DNA of 64,000 nucleotides from Plantago ovata (GCA_028274465.1 CM051457.1:15675097-15739096); one strand, 5' to 3'; shown: positions 23,201-42,500, numbered from the stretch's first letter. Numbers and translations: made by a program. Notes: generated from the letters alone by a model not told the origin.

Positions 23201-26200
23201 TTCGTATTATTTGAAAGTCGTCAATTAATTAAATAATATAAAATAAAATAAAAAATTAGGTTCCTCGATAATAAAAAATAAAACACTTCAATAAATAAAT
23301 TTCATTACTTCATAAAAAAATTACAATATGTAAAGATATAAATTAAAATACTTGAGATAAACACAAAAAAGTGTGTTTTCTATTGATTTCAAATATTTTA
23401 GATTTTACAATTGTTTTTTCAATATAAAATCAATAGTGAAATATATGAAAAAATAAAAAATAAATGAAAAAAGAAAATTAAAAGATAAGGAAATAAAAAC
23501 ATAAGTCAATTATAGACATAAAATAAAAAGAACAAAATAACTAAAGAGTGAAAAGAAAAGACAAAAAAGAAAAAAAAGAAAAAAAAAAGCCAAACTTACG
23601 CGTTTGCTGTAACCTCATAAAACATGGATGGAGGGCCATGTATGATGATCAAACTCTATCTAACATAAATTGGAGTTAGGTCTGATGAAAGTAGAGTTTT
23701 GGGAAACATAAAAATATATGTTAGATCTATTTCCCATTTTGAACTCTAAAATATCTTTTTTTTTTTTAAATCCATCTTAATTTGATATATTTTTTATTAC
23801 TCAAATCAATCATATTGAACTGCACATATTCAAGCTAAATATTGTCATCTTCATTTCCAAACAATATTTCGAACAATACAGTTTCATTCATTTAACATGG
23901 TATAAACTACTACAATTTAAATTTAGTACTTATAAAGATCACAATTGTCATCCGGTTCTGTAGAGTGGCAGTAAGGGTGACTTATCTGTCAACTTTTCCA
24001 CTATCACCGTATAAATGTATTTTAATTCTTAAACTACAATTAAGTACTTGTAAAGATCACAATTTTAGTACTTGTAACTTCTAAAGATCATAATTTTATC
24101 GTAATTGTGACGTTTGTCATTTTTGTAAGAATGATTTTAGTACTTGTAACTTCTAAAGATCACAATTTTTTATGATGTTTATCATTTTTGTAAGAATAAT
24201 CTTAATTTTCATGAAATCTTATACATGTAGATTTATGGGTTTTTTAGTCTCCATCTCATTCCTGACACGTTTTTTTCTTACTATAGTAGATAGGAGATGA
24301 CAAATATAGACGTACTTGTTTGTATCTCAAGAAAACCAAGTATGAAACAAAGATTGATCATTTTACACTTGTCCAATCTTGTGCTTATAAAGTTCAGTTT
24401 TAAAATTAAATGTATCAGATAATGGCTCAACATGGCAAAGTTTATTCTACTCTTGGCATAATACATCAAAAGTCTTGTGTTGAGACTCCTCAACAGAATC
24501 GAAGGCTTGAAATAAAGCATCAACACTTCTTCAAGTAGAAAGAGCTTTACTATTCCAATCCTAATAACTTTGATATTTTGGTAAGACTGTTCTCACAGCA
24601 TGCCATTTTATAAATCATATTCCAGCTGCCAATCTTGGTCACAAAAGCCCCTATGAAAGTATATACAACCCCAAACCTGATTACAATTACATGAAAGTTT
24701 TTGGCACACTTTTTTATGATCTACTCTTACAGCTCATAGATCAAAATTTGATCCTAGAGCTGTTAAGTGTGTCATGACCGGTTATTCTACAGTTTGTAAA
24801 GGTTACAGATTACTGAATTTGGATACTCAACAAATTTTCATCTCCAGAAATGTACAGTTTGTTGAAACTACTCTACATGCAAGGATAAACAGTCAGATAT
24901 ACAAGATTAAACTCACAGTATACACCAATAGATCCAGTGTTTCAGGATCATATTTTGCACAACTCTCTCTCCCTAACACTAATGATTTCTATAATGCTGT
25001 CTCTGATATTACTACACCTATTACTCGTCATGTTGATTCATCAAATACTTCATTTAAAATCTCTAATATGCAGAATCATTTATTCAATGCAGAACAAAAA
25101 AAAATCTCAGAAATAGAGATTCATGTTGATACAACTGTATCAAATATTCCTCTTAATCATGTGATAACATGATCACCAATCCTGTTTCTGCAGATACAGG
25201 TGAAGCTACTAGTAGAAAATCAACAAGATTGAAAAAATTGTCAAAACATTTGACAATTTATGACGTTCATTAGCCTCCTTCACTACAACATTTTTCACAA
25301 AATTCTTGTGCAAAGGCAGTAGAATGTAGAAAAAGTTTGGCAAACAGGAAGCAAAGTTGGTCATGGCTTCAACAAGCTTCCACCAGCTCCGGTGGCAAGC
25401 ATATTTCCAGAAGCACCGTAGCCGCCGCCCTTCCTGAGCATTACCACAAAGATTTCTATCAACTGCGGTGGCAGAACAGTAGCTTCAGCTGCGCCTCTCC
25501 CCCCTCCTTGAGCATTGCATCGCAATCAAGTTTATATTTCGCTTCAATTGAATTTAGAGAGGGGAGTGGAGGCCAAAATATAATTTAGTTCGTTTCATAA
25601 TTGTTGATTATTTGATTTCTAAATAGGTCTCTTCGGTAGGAATAATGCGAGCAGTAATTCAAGGTGGTGCTGCCCAAGTCTTTTCGTCCTAATCACCCAA
25701 AACACAACACCAATTCCTCTGGAATGGTATTTAGATCACCATTCCTAACAACAAGACGATACTATTTTGTCCCCAAAAGTAACAAAACTTTATTTAAGGT
25801 GATAGGCTTTACATTTCTGTTTCATTTCAAATTACATTTCTGTTGTGTTGAGAGTATTGATTGAGACCTGTCTATTTTTGAGCTCGTTGTGTTTCTGGAT
25901 TTAACTATTATGTTACTGAATTCAAGTCACTAAGTTTAATTTGTTAGTTACATACCATTCAATACCTCAGATCTCTGAAATACATTAAGGAATTACATAC
26001 CACGGCGATTATCTTATATATACACATAGTTAGAAATGGGAACTTGCACAATTTTCAAATACAAATTCATGAAAATTAGTTCAAGGGGCGTTACCTGCGG
26101 ATAAGATATAATACTTTTGGGTACCACTAAGCAAGCAGCTGGGGAGAAGGACTCTTCAGCATATTGCCTGAGGAATGGAATACAATTTCCATGTGTATGG

Positions 26201-28862
26201 GGAGATTCAAAGGCCTGTCACATTCAGAAAAGAAAATTACAAAAAATAATTACAGTTGGTATCAAGGATGGTGCAATTTACTGTGAAGATAGATGATCAA
26301 ACATGATAGATGTTTTGCCTGGTTCGATGAGAATAAATTTTGAGATACCTATATCAAAGAGAAGATGCACCATAAGCTGGCGGCTAATGCAAAATAGGGT
26401 AGAGGATCAAGGTACCTTATCAATATTGACAACTGGAGCATATTTTTCAGTGTCTGTTTTATCCTTGTTCAGCAGGAAATAAACTCTTGGGTCCACCGTA
26501 GAAGTTTCATGCCATGATTTTACAGCTTTCTCCATTGTCTCAACGAGGAAAGAAAAGATTTCTTTCCAATGTTCTTCAGCTCCATATTTCCCAGACTACA
26601 ATCATATAAACACACTTTATCAATCTTGCTGCTATTAATTGGCATCAATTAATGACACATGGCATCCAAAAGAAACAAGTGAGAGTACTACCAAAAAGTA
26701 TGTGTGTTTGTATCATCAAAGACCTTGAACAAAATATTGCAGCAATAAAATGGAAAGATATACTATAAAGTTTCACAATGAAATTGAAAGTGTCCAGGTG
26801 CACTAAAAACAGCATGTCTAATGCAAGTTAATAAGCCACAGTTTCAATGGGAAACTGAATATATTCAATGTAGAATGACAAGCCACACTCACCAACTCAG
26901 ATTTTATGGAATCCAAATGTTTCGTCATATCAATGTTTGATCTCATGGTTTCCACTTCTTGAGCACGTTTTTTATCTTTTGCCAATAGCGTAAGCCTCTT
27001 TATTTTTTTGGACACCTCCAAACTTTGTGGATTGTACTTTAATGCTACCTGGAAAGCATCTAAAGCCTACACCACAGACCATGAAAATCAATGCTTATGT
27101 AGATGTTTTGCATGTAAGCTACAGAAGCAAATTAATAATATTACATACATCATCATAACGTTCCATGGCCTCTAAAACAGATCCTTTCCTGAAATAACCC
27201 TGTGAAAACACTGTGCGTCATAATCAAAGGTTAACAACCGATAATAACACATTCTTAACAGAAACAGTACCTTTTCCCAATCAGGTTTCAACCTAATTGT
27301 TGACTCAGCATCAGCAAGTGCCTTGCTAAGCTTTACCAGATGTAGAAATGCTGCAGCACGGTTACTGTAAAAAATTATGGCGAAGAACTTCAGTTAAATA
27401 GTTACAGGTTACTATGTATGATACATATTGTCATTACACCTAATTATTACTCTACGATTTGATAAATATATAGTATAATTTAACATACATTGAGTTGTTG
27501 GTAAGTGATATATTAGTGGAAGAATACAATAGTAAGTTATTGCGAAAGGTGGTTGTGTTAAAGCAGCAACCATAAGAGGAATACAGCAGATAATTACATC
27601 CCTACCTTGACCTCTCAGCTTGCACATGCATCTAGGATCTTGACATAAGATTTTTATCGAGGTAATAAAAAACTCAATATTTGATCTACTTATCTGCAAG
27701 ATTCATTTATTAGAAGTGGTTGCCTAATTCTGCAAACACACCTAAATCCACCTAAATGAAGTCTGCTTCCTAGTCGAAGAATCAGTTCCAGAGACACCAC
27801 GGGAAGTGGTAAGAGTATTGAATAATCCAATTGAAAACAATGAAACACAAACGATTAGTCAAGCTTCTAATGATAAAGACGCTTCTGATGTTAGAGAGGA
27901 AAACCCTATTGGATTAGAGAACTACTTTAACCTAGACCCTGGCGATCAAAATGAAGCTATCGACGTCTCTCAAAGCTTTATGTGATTATTACTTGAAAAC
28001 AAAGGAAATTATTCTTCTCAAGTTCCCACTGTTTTCAATCATAAACTCCCTACGCCCTATTCTTTTGAACCTTGCGTTCTTAAACACAATCAGAGGGTCC
28101 TCCTCTTGGCCTGGCAGATAATTTTATTGACTCATTCTCTCTTGACATTGAAAAGAATACGTTCTCATCCTCTCGTAAGATTTATTTCTCTCCCAGACTC
28201 TCAACTCCTTCTCAAGTAACCTTTTGATTCACTAAGATGCTTTGACATGTGGAACTTACACCATTGCAGTAGTTTTATCCATTTCGCGCCGATGAACAAG
28301 AATACTTGTGTGCTTCTCATCACTAAGCTTCTAAAAATGCTTGTCCTATCAGAATCATATAACCCCCACGAGTTGCATTTTGCGTTATATATTCCATAGA
28401 ATGAGACCTTAGGCACTTCTTTCTCAAAAGAACAAATAAATAAATAACCTAAATCGATGTTGAACAAACTTTCTAATAGTCTCCGACTCTCAACATCCTT
28501 GAACCTCTAAGTATCACTTCCCTACAATCTACCACTACAAATTTCGATTAAACTTGAGCTCCATCACAGTGAGTTTGTTCAGAAATTCAATTAATGGCAA
28601 GTAAAACTTATTGAACCAATAGAAAAAGGACATGGGCAACACAAAGTAAACAAATAGTATCTATAGAATTGACAAATCACCGGCGACAACGAATACGGTA
28701 CGATTGAATGGTTCGTTACCTGTAAAGAGTATGATTAGATGGGTCTTGCTTAATAGCCTGTGTGTAGAGAGCTGCTGCTTTGAGGTAATTGCCAGCTTTG
28801 AAGAACTCATTGCCTTGATCTTTCAGTGAAATCTCTGCTGCGTTTTCTTTCGATTCTCCCAT
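20294..28862 (-). CDS. TPR3: TPR-repeat co-chaperone-like protein (TPR3-like)
   Basis: Eight exons (28862-28720, 27364-27271, 27199-27149, 27066-26893, 26595-26416, 26214-26095, 21330-21197, 20357-20294) join in frame to 319 residues. Residues about 10-115 form three TPR units (DQGNEFFKAGNYLKAAALYT, NRAAAFLHLVKLSKALADAE, GYFRKGSVLEAMERYDDALD), a fold that usually binds C-terminal peptides such as those of Hsp70/Hsp90. A charged linker follows, then a conserved plant C-terminal half (VWKGQGSRKWKHGQNDGFFV, DPVALDSGAHEI). Length and order match Arabidopsis At1g04190. The ATG at 28862 precedes an in-frame MGESKENAAE. Intron 6 is 4.8 kb and intron 1 is 1.4 kb, both filled with repeats. The client protein is unknown. 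Confidence 0.9.
22657..23832. repeat. About 180-bp direct duplication in TPR3 intron 6
   Basis: Segment 22657-22833 (GAGTTTTGGGAAAAATAAAA ... GAACTGCACATAT) is repeated at 22999-23034 plus 23683-23832. The second copy is split by the insertion 23035-23682. Confidence 0.75.
23035..23682. mobile_element. MITE-like insertion splitting a duplicated segment
   Basis: Ends are GACCATCTCCAACC (left) and the complement of GACCTAACTCCAAT (right), flanked by TGA at 23032-23034 and 23683-23685. The uninterrupted sister copy at about 22690 shows the pre-insertion sequence. The interior is AT-rich with no transposase. Confidence 0.65.
24560..25300 (+). pseudogene. Ty1/copia polyprotein fragment
   Basis: Plus-strand frames encode the integrase C-terminus and connection region of a copia element: HFINHIPAANLGHKSPYESI, DYNYMKVFG, FDPRAVKCVMTGYS, KGYRLLNLDTQQIFISRNVQ, and later RKSTRLKKLSKHLTIYDV. 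Frame shifts and stops break it and no LTRs were found. It lies in intron 6 of the TPR gene, antisense to that gene. Confidence 0.75.
27780..28220 (+). other. Unrecognised open stretch in TPR3 intron 1
   Basis: A plus-strand frame of about 70 acidic codons (ETPREVVRVLNNPIENNE ... GLENYFNLDP) ends in a stop near 27985, with further short frames to 28220. Composition differs from the surrounding AT-rich intron and suggests a transposon-derived coding relic. The family was not identified. Confidence 0.3.
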
Positions 28863-29789
28863 TTTCGCTGTGTTGATCGGTACTTAGATTAGGGTTTTTT
28901 ATGAGGTTTTTGCTTTGCTTTGCTTTTGCTCTGTAACAGCTTCATCATTTTAAAATGGGACGAACAGATTTTTATCAACCGAATTAGAGCGAATTAAACT
29001 GAATTATGATAAGCTAAGTTTGCCAAATCGTGGTACACAAGTGAATTATCCTTGTTTGTTTTCCATCACTTTTGTGTATTTAGATTTGTTGTATTTTTTT
29101 GGATTTCCTCTTTATGCAAAACGGAGCTAAATGCATTTTTTAAGTCTAAAAGAGGAGAGGAATAAGATTTTAACTAAAGATATGGAACAAATGGTTTGAT
29201 CTCTCTTATTAATATCTTTGTCAAAAGATGCGAAACTCTAATGAATTGACGAATTGTGAAACTCTAATGAATTGACCTTAGTCAACTCCCATCGATTAGA
29301 TCTATTCTACTTTCCAAATCAACCTTAGCCGGTTGTGATCGATTATGGAGTATGGACCATTACTATTTTTAGATGCATGTTGTCGAGTGTTTTTACTCAA
29401 GTATATTTATGTCCTTTTCATTTCAAATAGACAAAAAATAAAAGTGGAGAAAACATTTTGTAGTTCTCAATTGCTAGGGATGGCGGTGTGAGTTTGAGTC
29501 TATTATATACTCTGATAATACCTAAATGCCAACAAGCCGATTGAAGAATTTAATGGGATAGAGAAGAAAGATCATCGTAGATTTACAAGTTAAAATATGG
29601 CATATGGGTTGACTAGAATAGCATAGAAACACAACTGAAATTTACCTGTCAATTCAGTCACTAACATGAAACAACGGACTCAGATATATATTACATACAA
29701 ATATCATCAAGCATAAGTCTTAAACAACAGTAAAAGATAAACAATTAACACTCTACAAATTTGACATTTATATTTGTAACCGAAAGAAA
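28863..29789. promoter_or_regulatory. TPR3 upstream region / IQD 3' flank
   Basis: The TPR gene is transcribed leftward from here, so 28863 to about 29300 is its leader and promoter; the IQD gene ends at 29790. A CTTTGCTTTGCTTTTGC run (about 28911-28928) would lie in the TPR leader as a purine-rich stretch. No separate gene is seen. Confidence 0.4.
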
Positions 29790-32204
29790 TTAGTATCTTG
29801 ATCCATCCACCTGCATCAAAGCATTCACAGAAATAGCAGAACACAAGTTAGCATATATTCAAATAATAAAGTTTCAAGATTTTGGTTTTCCAGAATGTGA
29901 ATCTAAATGTGCATACTTACATCAAACCCCACAAGGGATCTGCAGTAATTGCTGTTAGTGAGCACAGTGCTAGTTGATCCACACTCGCTGTTCATAAGTG
30001 AAACCGTTGATTTATCGAGCTTAACAGACCACGGATACTGATAGTTCTGAGCAGTAGACCCGACATGGGACGATGATCTCTGCATCTTGACAGCTCTTGG
30101 AACATTCCTTCCTTCCAAAGAAGGCCTGCCGCGCCTGCTGGGCTGCCGTTCGAAGGTCTCAACAGGCCGTTGCTTTGGGGCGCTATGGGAACGAACTTTA
30201 GCTATTGAGGACTTGGTATTGGCCATGTAGTTAGGGCAAAACGAATATTCGCTGTATAGGGATTCGGCATACTCGGATCTGGGGTATTGAGAACGATCCG
30301 GCTTGGAGATGGAGTAACATTGTGGGCTGCTTTGCGCTGTGCCATAGTAGTCCTCAAAATGGTTGCTAAATGCTCTTGGGCTTGTGTCGGTTATGGCGGA
30401 TGCTGTTGGTGAGATCTGGTGATGGTGCTCTTGCCTCATGGATGTCCGGTGGGCGATGATTTTGTGTTCTGTTCGGTCAATTTGAGTATGGTTCGAGTAG
30501 CTGTTTCGTGCTCTTGTCACCGGCTTGTAGTGTCCATCATCCATCTCCACAATCTTGATTTTCTCCTCTGCCTCAAAATCCTGGACAAAGATTCCGTGAT
30601 CTTGTTACTAATGTCTCAAAACCTAACGCAGCGTGTTACACAACTTCTAGTAGATAAATATCGTAATGGTAAAAACAGATTCAAACAGAAGCGTTCTTTA
30701 GCAAAAGATCCATGTTAAGTGTATATAGTGAGGCTTACTTGATTGGAGTTCCTGAAGTTGAAGTGATCATGTGTAGATTTCCTGTAATTGAATGGCATTT
30801 GGTTCATTTCTTCAGACATCATGAGCCTTTGTGCTCTAGCTCTGGCCTGAACAGAGACAAGTGCTTGCATGCACCTAAGAGTTGCTGTTGCCTGCTTTCT
30901 TACCAAATGCCCTCTTACCAACGCTTGCAACTTCACTAGTCCTCTCAGTGCATTCAAAGCTTTTCTTGCCTGCGAAAAAGCACACCATTGAAAACCATTA
31001 GGCCATTCAACACGCGAATAGTGGGACATCCCTATAAAATTTGAAAAAGAAAATTTTATAGGTAACATTTTTTTTTCAAAGTTGGACTCCCCCACTCTAT
31101 TTCTCTGTATGTACGTATATTGACAACTTATATCCTTCTTTGGATTAAAAAAAAAGAAAAAAAAAACTTATATCCTTATTACTTTACGTCCGACACATCG
31201 GGCCGGCACGGGCGAAGCGGGGTGCCGGCCTAAAGGTAATTTTTACGATTTTTACATTTTGGACCCGAACTTAAAAAAGAAAGGGTAAAAAATTAATGTA
31301 TATAATTTTGACCTTCTAACTTTAATTCATAGTTCCGTCCGACGGACCGCTAATCTATTACGAGTACTTTAGTAAAATCTTTAACATTACTTTATACTAA
31401 TTTATACACAAGTCCAGTACTCTATGCATAGTAAGTAGGTCCCTAGTAAGTATTTTGCTTGATTCAGTCGAAAAAATTCTGACTCCATCTAAATCGAATT
31501 TATTTAAAATATAAATTTGAATTCAGATTAATGGAAGTAAATTTAAGTCGAAATAAAATCTAACCAATTGGTAAGGTATGCTAAAAGATACTGCTACCAA
31601 ATTAGAAGTAGAACCCACCACCCACAACTGATCATCTTTGACCGCAATAACATGAATGGATCATGATAATGTGAACCTGACATTATTTACCAGTCAAATA
31701 AACCCTCAAATAAAATGGTTTTTTTTGTTTTTTGGTAATAATAAAATGGTTTTCTTAAATATAATAAATTTCGTAAATGACAAATATTTTTTCCGGTTCT
31801 AAGAAATCACAGCTTGAAGATAAATAACATACCAGATATCCACGGAAAACAGACTGAATCCTTGTAGCGGCAGCATCCTCTTCAACCAAATTGTCCAACT
31901 CCGCCGCATCATCAGCCACCGCCACCGTCACCGGCACAACATGCTTCTTGATCTCCTCATTTTCTAAGATCACTGGAGGAGGAGTAGTGGTAACCACATT
32001 TTCCAAATCGTGCCGCCCCGCCCCGGTTGCCGAAGATCTTCGGAAGCTCCACCGGCGCTTCTCCTTGGGTGTCGTGGGCTGCGGAGTTGAAACTGGACGT
32101 GGCTCATTAACCGGCGAATCTTGCACCACCGGCACCGGCACCACATTTTTGTCTACCTTCTTCCCTGTCAAGAGATTCTTTAACCACTTCCCTGTCTTCC
32201 CCAT
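29790..32204 (-). CDS. IQ67-domain (IQD) calmodulin-binding protein
   Basis: Four exons (32204-31833, 30969-30739, 30580-29921, 29810-29790), all phase 0, give 427 residues. The IQD N-terminus [16 protein letters not shown] is followed by the IQ67 domain at about 115-181, split as usual by the first intron: IQSVFRGYL, then [20 protein letters not shown], then [18 protein letters not shown]. These helices bind calmodulin/CaM-like proteins. The Ser/Arg-rich C-terminal half carries the DUF4005 signature ([20 protein letters not shown]). The protein is strongly basic; IQDs act as scaffolds at microtubules, plasma membrane or nucleus. If the strong donor after 29921 (GTAAGTATGC) is not used, translation ends a few codons later; if used, a six-codon exon VDGSRY ends the protein. 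The subgroup number was not assigned. Confidence 0.92.
31200..31236. repeat. GC-rich inverted repeat in IQD intron 1
   Basis: GGCCGGCAC and GTGCCGGCC form a 9-bp stem around GGGCGAAGCGG in otherwise AT-rich intron DNA; GTCCGACGGAC follows near 31337. It may be a fragment of a DNA transposon end. Confidence 0.5.
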
Positions 32205-33036
32205 TAAGCTTTTTAACTTAAACTAATAGTAGTATTGTTGTATCATTCAGAGATGGATAGATAGATCAGTTTTTGTTTGTTGAGCCAGCTCTTTCATTAG
32301 TGCCTTTCGACATAAATGCTCCTCTACTCTTTAATGTTGCACATGTGCTAGTCTTCCTTCATTAGTAGTACATGCACCTTTTAAACTGATGATCATACTA
32401 TAATATAATATCAGCCCCGCAAATAATAATAATATGTGGTTTTAAGTAGTAACCACATACACATATATTGACCACTTTTAAATGAAATTAAGAAAAAATA
32501 TTTAATAAAGTTATGCTATGAAAGTTCGTACTTTCATAATCAATTTAATTAGATATCGTTCCTCTTTTATATTTTATATTTGTGATTAAAGTTGAAATTG
32601 ATAAAAATAAATGGTATTATACATTATTATTAGCGAGACAGATACGACAACAGTACTGATGTCTATAAAGAAAAGAAAAACCAAAAAATAAAAAACTTGT
32701 TGCTATTCTAGCTAGCAGTATTATTATATTAAATGTTTGTGATATGGGGATCGAATAAAGAAGAAACAGATTGGAAACATCCTAAAATGTGATGGTATTG
32801 AACTATTGATTCTTTACCTAATGGGGCTAGGAGATGACATTAAAAATTACTGCTGCATACTTTCAAGATTAAATGTCACGCGCGTGTTATATTTATGTAT
32901 CTGTACGAATACAAATATATTTAACGTATATCATTTATGTTTATATAAGTTATAACCGTATAATATATACTAATTAACAACTAAATAAATGTAAATTAAT
33001 GTTAAGTATATCTCCATTTATATATTTTGCAATAAC
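32205..33036. promoter_or_regulatory. IQD upstream region
   Basis: Leader and promoter of the IQD gene (transcribed leftward) followed by AT-rich intergenic DNA. No other gene is seen. Confidence 0.4.
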
Positions 33037-33049
33037 AATAAAAATGTCA

Positions 33050-33165
33050 ATATGACAAAAAAAACGTAGCTCAGTTGGTAATTTGTTTCAACTTCAACCA
33101 ATATGTCGGGAGTTCGAGTCACCACGGGGAATTATTATTAATCCTCGCGTTGCCGGTCCGAAAAA
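33050..33165 (+). mobile_element. Short tRNA-derived SINE with 13-bp target duplication
   Basis: Contains a pol III A box (TAGCTCAGTTGG) at about 33067 and a B box (GAGTTCGAGTC) at about 33110, then an A-rich 3' end. It is flanked by identical AATAAAAATGTCA at 33037-33049 and 33166-33178. At about 116 bp it is short for a plant SINE. Confidence 0.75.
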
Positions 33166-33178
33166 AATAAAAATGTCA

Positions 33179-35720
33179 TTATATTTTCATAACATGAATA
33201 CATAAATTATTTTTGCGATACAGTATCTTATTTTTTCAATAAGCTAGTTTATTTTCATTTTCTCATAGTTAGTAAACACACTATAAGTATGGTAAAACAT
33301 TCAAATAAGTATAATCACCTTATAAAAGGGATTGATAAAGTGATGTAAAACACATACTTTTATCACCTATTAATAAACTTACTACAGTAGTAATTAGTAA
33401 TTCATTTTGCAATACAGATACTAAATTTTATGCGGTAAAGTGCACAAAACGTAAAATTTCAGGAGGCTCGGAAACGATTGTTTGCCATGAAAATCTGTAG
33501 GGACAAGTTTTTGTAGATTGGAGGTGGTCAAACAGTGTAATTTAATTTAAATAAAAATATGGGGGCAGGGGAGAAAAGAGGTGGTAGATGTATGGGGGAA
33601 AGTGGCCATGTGAAAATGGGGCGGAAGAACATGCCTTATCCGTGTAAAATACTCTGTGACAGACAAGGTGGTGGCGTGGTGCAGATATTGATTTTTCTCT
33701 TGCCAATTAGTAGTAGTATTAATATATTTTGGAATACACGGTTTATGTGAAATATAGTAATAATTCGTATGTTATTTTATTGGAATATAAAATATTTAAT
33801 AAAAATATAGATGTGTTATATTTCTTATTTTTTATAAACCAAAATGTATTTTATCAAAACTATAACCATTTTAAATTAATCATAAACGATATTTCATTAT
33901 GGAATAACGGGACCTATGTGTTATTTTTATTATTTGTAGGAGATCGGAGGATTCATTTGGTTGTCTCCCTGTCGATTCCTCCATTATTCCCTTACATAAC
34001 TCTTTCTTGGAATTATTGATTCTGCTTAACTACTCTAACGTGATGGACTTGACTTTGTCTTCTGTTCTTCTGCCACCAATTTATGTAAGTATTTATTCGG
34101 GCCCGTATTTATTCTACGCAGTACAAATGGTTGAATCCAGGAATTCATTTAATTTTATCCGTCCTTCACTGGAGGAGATTATCCGGCTCATTGATAAGGT
34201 TAAGGTTGCAAACTGATACCATTTACACCAAGTCCAAAGCAGTTATAAGGTGGTTTGTGTTTAATTAGGGTGCGGAGATATAAGGTTGATATATGTGTAT
34301 TTTGAGTTATAATTTGGTTTAATAGTAAGGTACACTAGTTATATTTGACGTTTAAAAAAAAATTAAAAAAGTTTACACCAAGTCCAAGGCCTCATTGCCA
34401 CTAAACTTAATACTCTCGGACTTGTATGGAAATGAGTCAAATGACAAACAAGCTTTCAACCTATAATGAGTAGTACATGGATTGGGTATGAGTCGTGTCT
34501 ATGACTCCAGTGTACATTCATCAGCTATCCTCGCTCAGTCGCTCCCACCAATTAATACTAAATGTAGTATACAAGGTCGTCAACCATATAAATTGCATAT
34601 AATGTAACATATGATTTTAGGGTATAAATTGTTACATTACATTATTACATTATATGAGTTCTCATTTTTTCATAAAGCAACTTTTTTTTTTTTTTTGTTA
34701 CATTATAAAGCACATTTGTTATGGGACGGAGTATGTATAAAACTATCGATTTTGGGAGTTTATGTCAGACAATCAGGGTTTCAACAAGTTTAAGTGTAAA
34801 ATTCATTCAAATTATTTGATGTTATATGAGCTGATAGTAAGTAAAAAAAACACATTGATTCATAAAAAGTTCATGAAAAATCCAAAACGATGTCAAAGCA
34901 ATGAAGCATAAATTTCTGATAGCATGGTAAAATTCTCAAATTTAACTACAAATGTCATACTAGAGTTTAGAAATATGTCAAATATAATGTGCTCTGACAT
35001 AGTACTAGTTCATTAGTGATTTGTACTCTGATGTTATCACGAGTCCATATCTATACCACCTTGGAAAGAAAATTCAGCTGCTTATGTTCATAATCACAAA
35101 CAATGCAGAAACAACATGAATTGATACAGTTTTGGGGACAACAAGAAAATCAATTCGCATATAGTACAAAGCAAGGAATATTAATATAAGAATCCTGAGT
35201 TCCTGACGTTACCAATTTATAGGGTTTTGTTTGTACAAATCTAATGAAATATGTTGAACCCAACTAGACATAAACATAGAGAAGAATTGGCTTTTAAGCT
35301 TACAGCAAGATTTTACAACAGATAAGAAATATAACCATTATTATGGTAATAAATGCAACAAGATCAGGTAAGGTTCATAGACTACTCCAGTACTGATCAG
35401 CAAAATGTGACTTAATAATTAGACATAAGATACAGGTACAGTAAAACAGGATCAATTTCATCAGTCAGCCAGGTTTAACCTCTTTGTGAATCTTCTTGGC
35501 ATCGCGGACTATGCCGGTCATTCATAGGCACCATCGTCGTGTAGTGCTACGGATTAAAACTGGATGATTGAATTGTGTACAACAATAGGCAAAAGTTACC
35601 TTATATCCATCGATCATTATGAACCTTAGACCAATGTGTTACCATATGCCGCGCTTATTGAGCAAGTTGGTTGCATGCTTGCTTTGCAACTTGAAATTCC
35701 ACGGTTAGATGTGACAAAAG
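33179..35720. other. Intergenic DNA, no supported gene
   Basis: Short plus-strand frames at 33559-34216 (one ends IRPSLEEIIRLIDKVKVAN) match no family I recognise and are probably chance or relic frames. The segment just below 35721 is the MPK16-like gene's 3' UTR; its extent is unknown. Confidence 0.4.
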
Positions 35721-41564
<5,844 letters not shown>

Positions 41565-42500
41565 ATTTTAGTCCAAGAGCATCTGAAAACGAACCAAACC
41601 GATTCTAACACTGAGCAAGAACAGATCACCAAGAACCCAAAACGGAGCTAAATTTCGGATCCAAGTAACTTGAAGAGAACAAGTAGTAATGGGATGAGTA
41701 AGAGAAAGAAATTCAAGAAAATCCCGGATAATGTTTTAAAGCGAAAACCACGAATCTGATTATCAGAGAAGAAGAAGAAGAAGAAAGGTTTCTTTTGGAA
41801 TCGTTTCAAGAAAGTTTCACTAGTTGTCAGAGAGTATAACAAAGATGAAGAAGAATGGTATCTTTGGATGGAATTATTTGTGCAGAGTGAAAAGAGCTGG
41901 GAACCAGATTGATGATGTGCAGCTGGAAAAAAGAAAAGAAAAGAAAAGAAAAATGAAAGGGAGTTTATTGCTAAATACTTGGCGATGATCTCTAATAAAA
42001 AAAGAAATAATTAATTAATGATTATTTTATTATTATCCAAAAAAAAAAGGGAAGTTGAAGTATATGGGGGACTGGGGTTAGAAAGAAGGCATCTTTGGTT
42101 AGAAAGAGGATTACAAGTTTAGATCTTTATGGAGATAGTTAGAAGTATTGTGGCAGGCTTTGGTTTTATCTTTAGCATATACTTGGAGTTGGAGGAGTTT
42201 CAAGTTTCAACTTTTTAAGGGAAGAAGAAAAATGAATGGATAGGAAATGAGAATATTGTAGTAGTAGTAAATTTGGAGTCAATTTCATTTGGATTAATTA
42301 CACCCGACACCCTACTAAATGCCAACTTCTTGATTAGGCCCCAAGAATATGACCAATTGTATAATGAATCCAGAAGTTTACGAAATTTACATTCTATATT
42401 TGGCAAATCTCCAAGCTTGTGAGCTAAATAGGCTCTATTTTTCAGTTTTCTTTCCGGTAGCTCTTTTTTTCCTTTCATTTTAGTGTCGTACATTTATTTT
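41565..42500. promoter_or_regulatory. MPK16-like leader and promoter region
   Basis: Upstream of the start ATG lies TTTTCAG (41583-41589 on the complement), a possible acceptor of a leader intron, and AGAAG/CTT-rich leader sequence to about 41950 with a small AAAAG repeat. No other gene is seen. Confidence 0.45.

Noticed and set aside
25337-25588. Plus-strand frame after the copia fragment
   Set aside because: Low-complexity Ser/Ala-rich peptide without family resemblance; probably element-flanking sequence.
33559-34216. Three consecutive plus-strand frames
   Set aside because: Different frames, no splice logic and no recognised domain.
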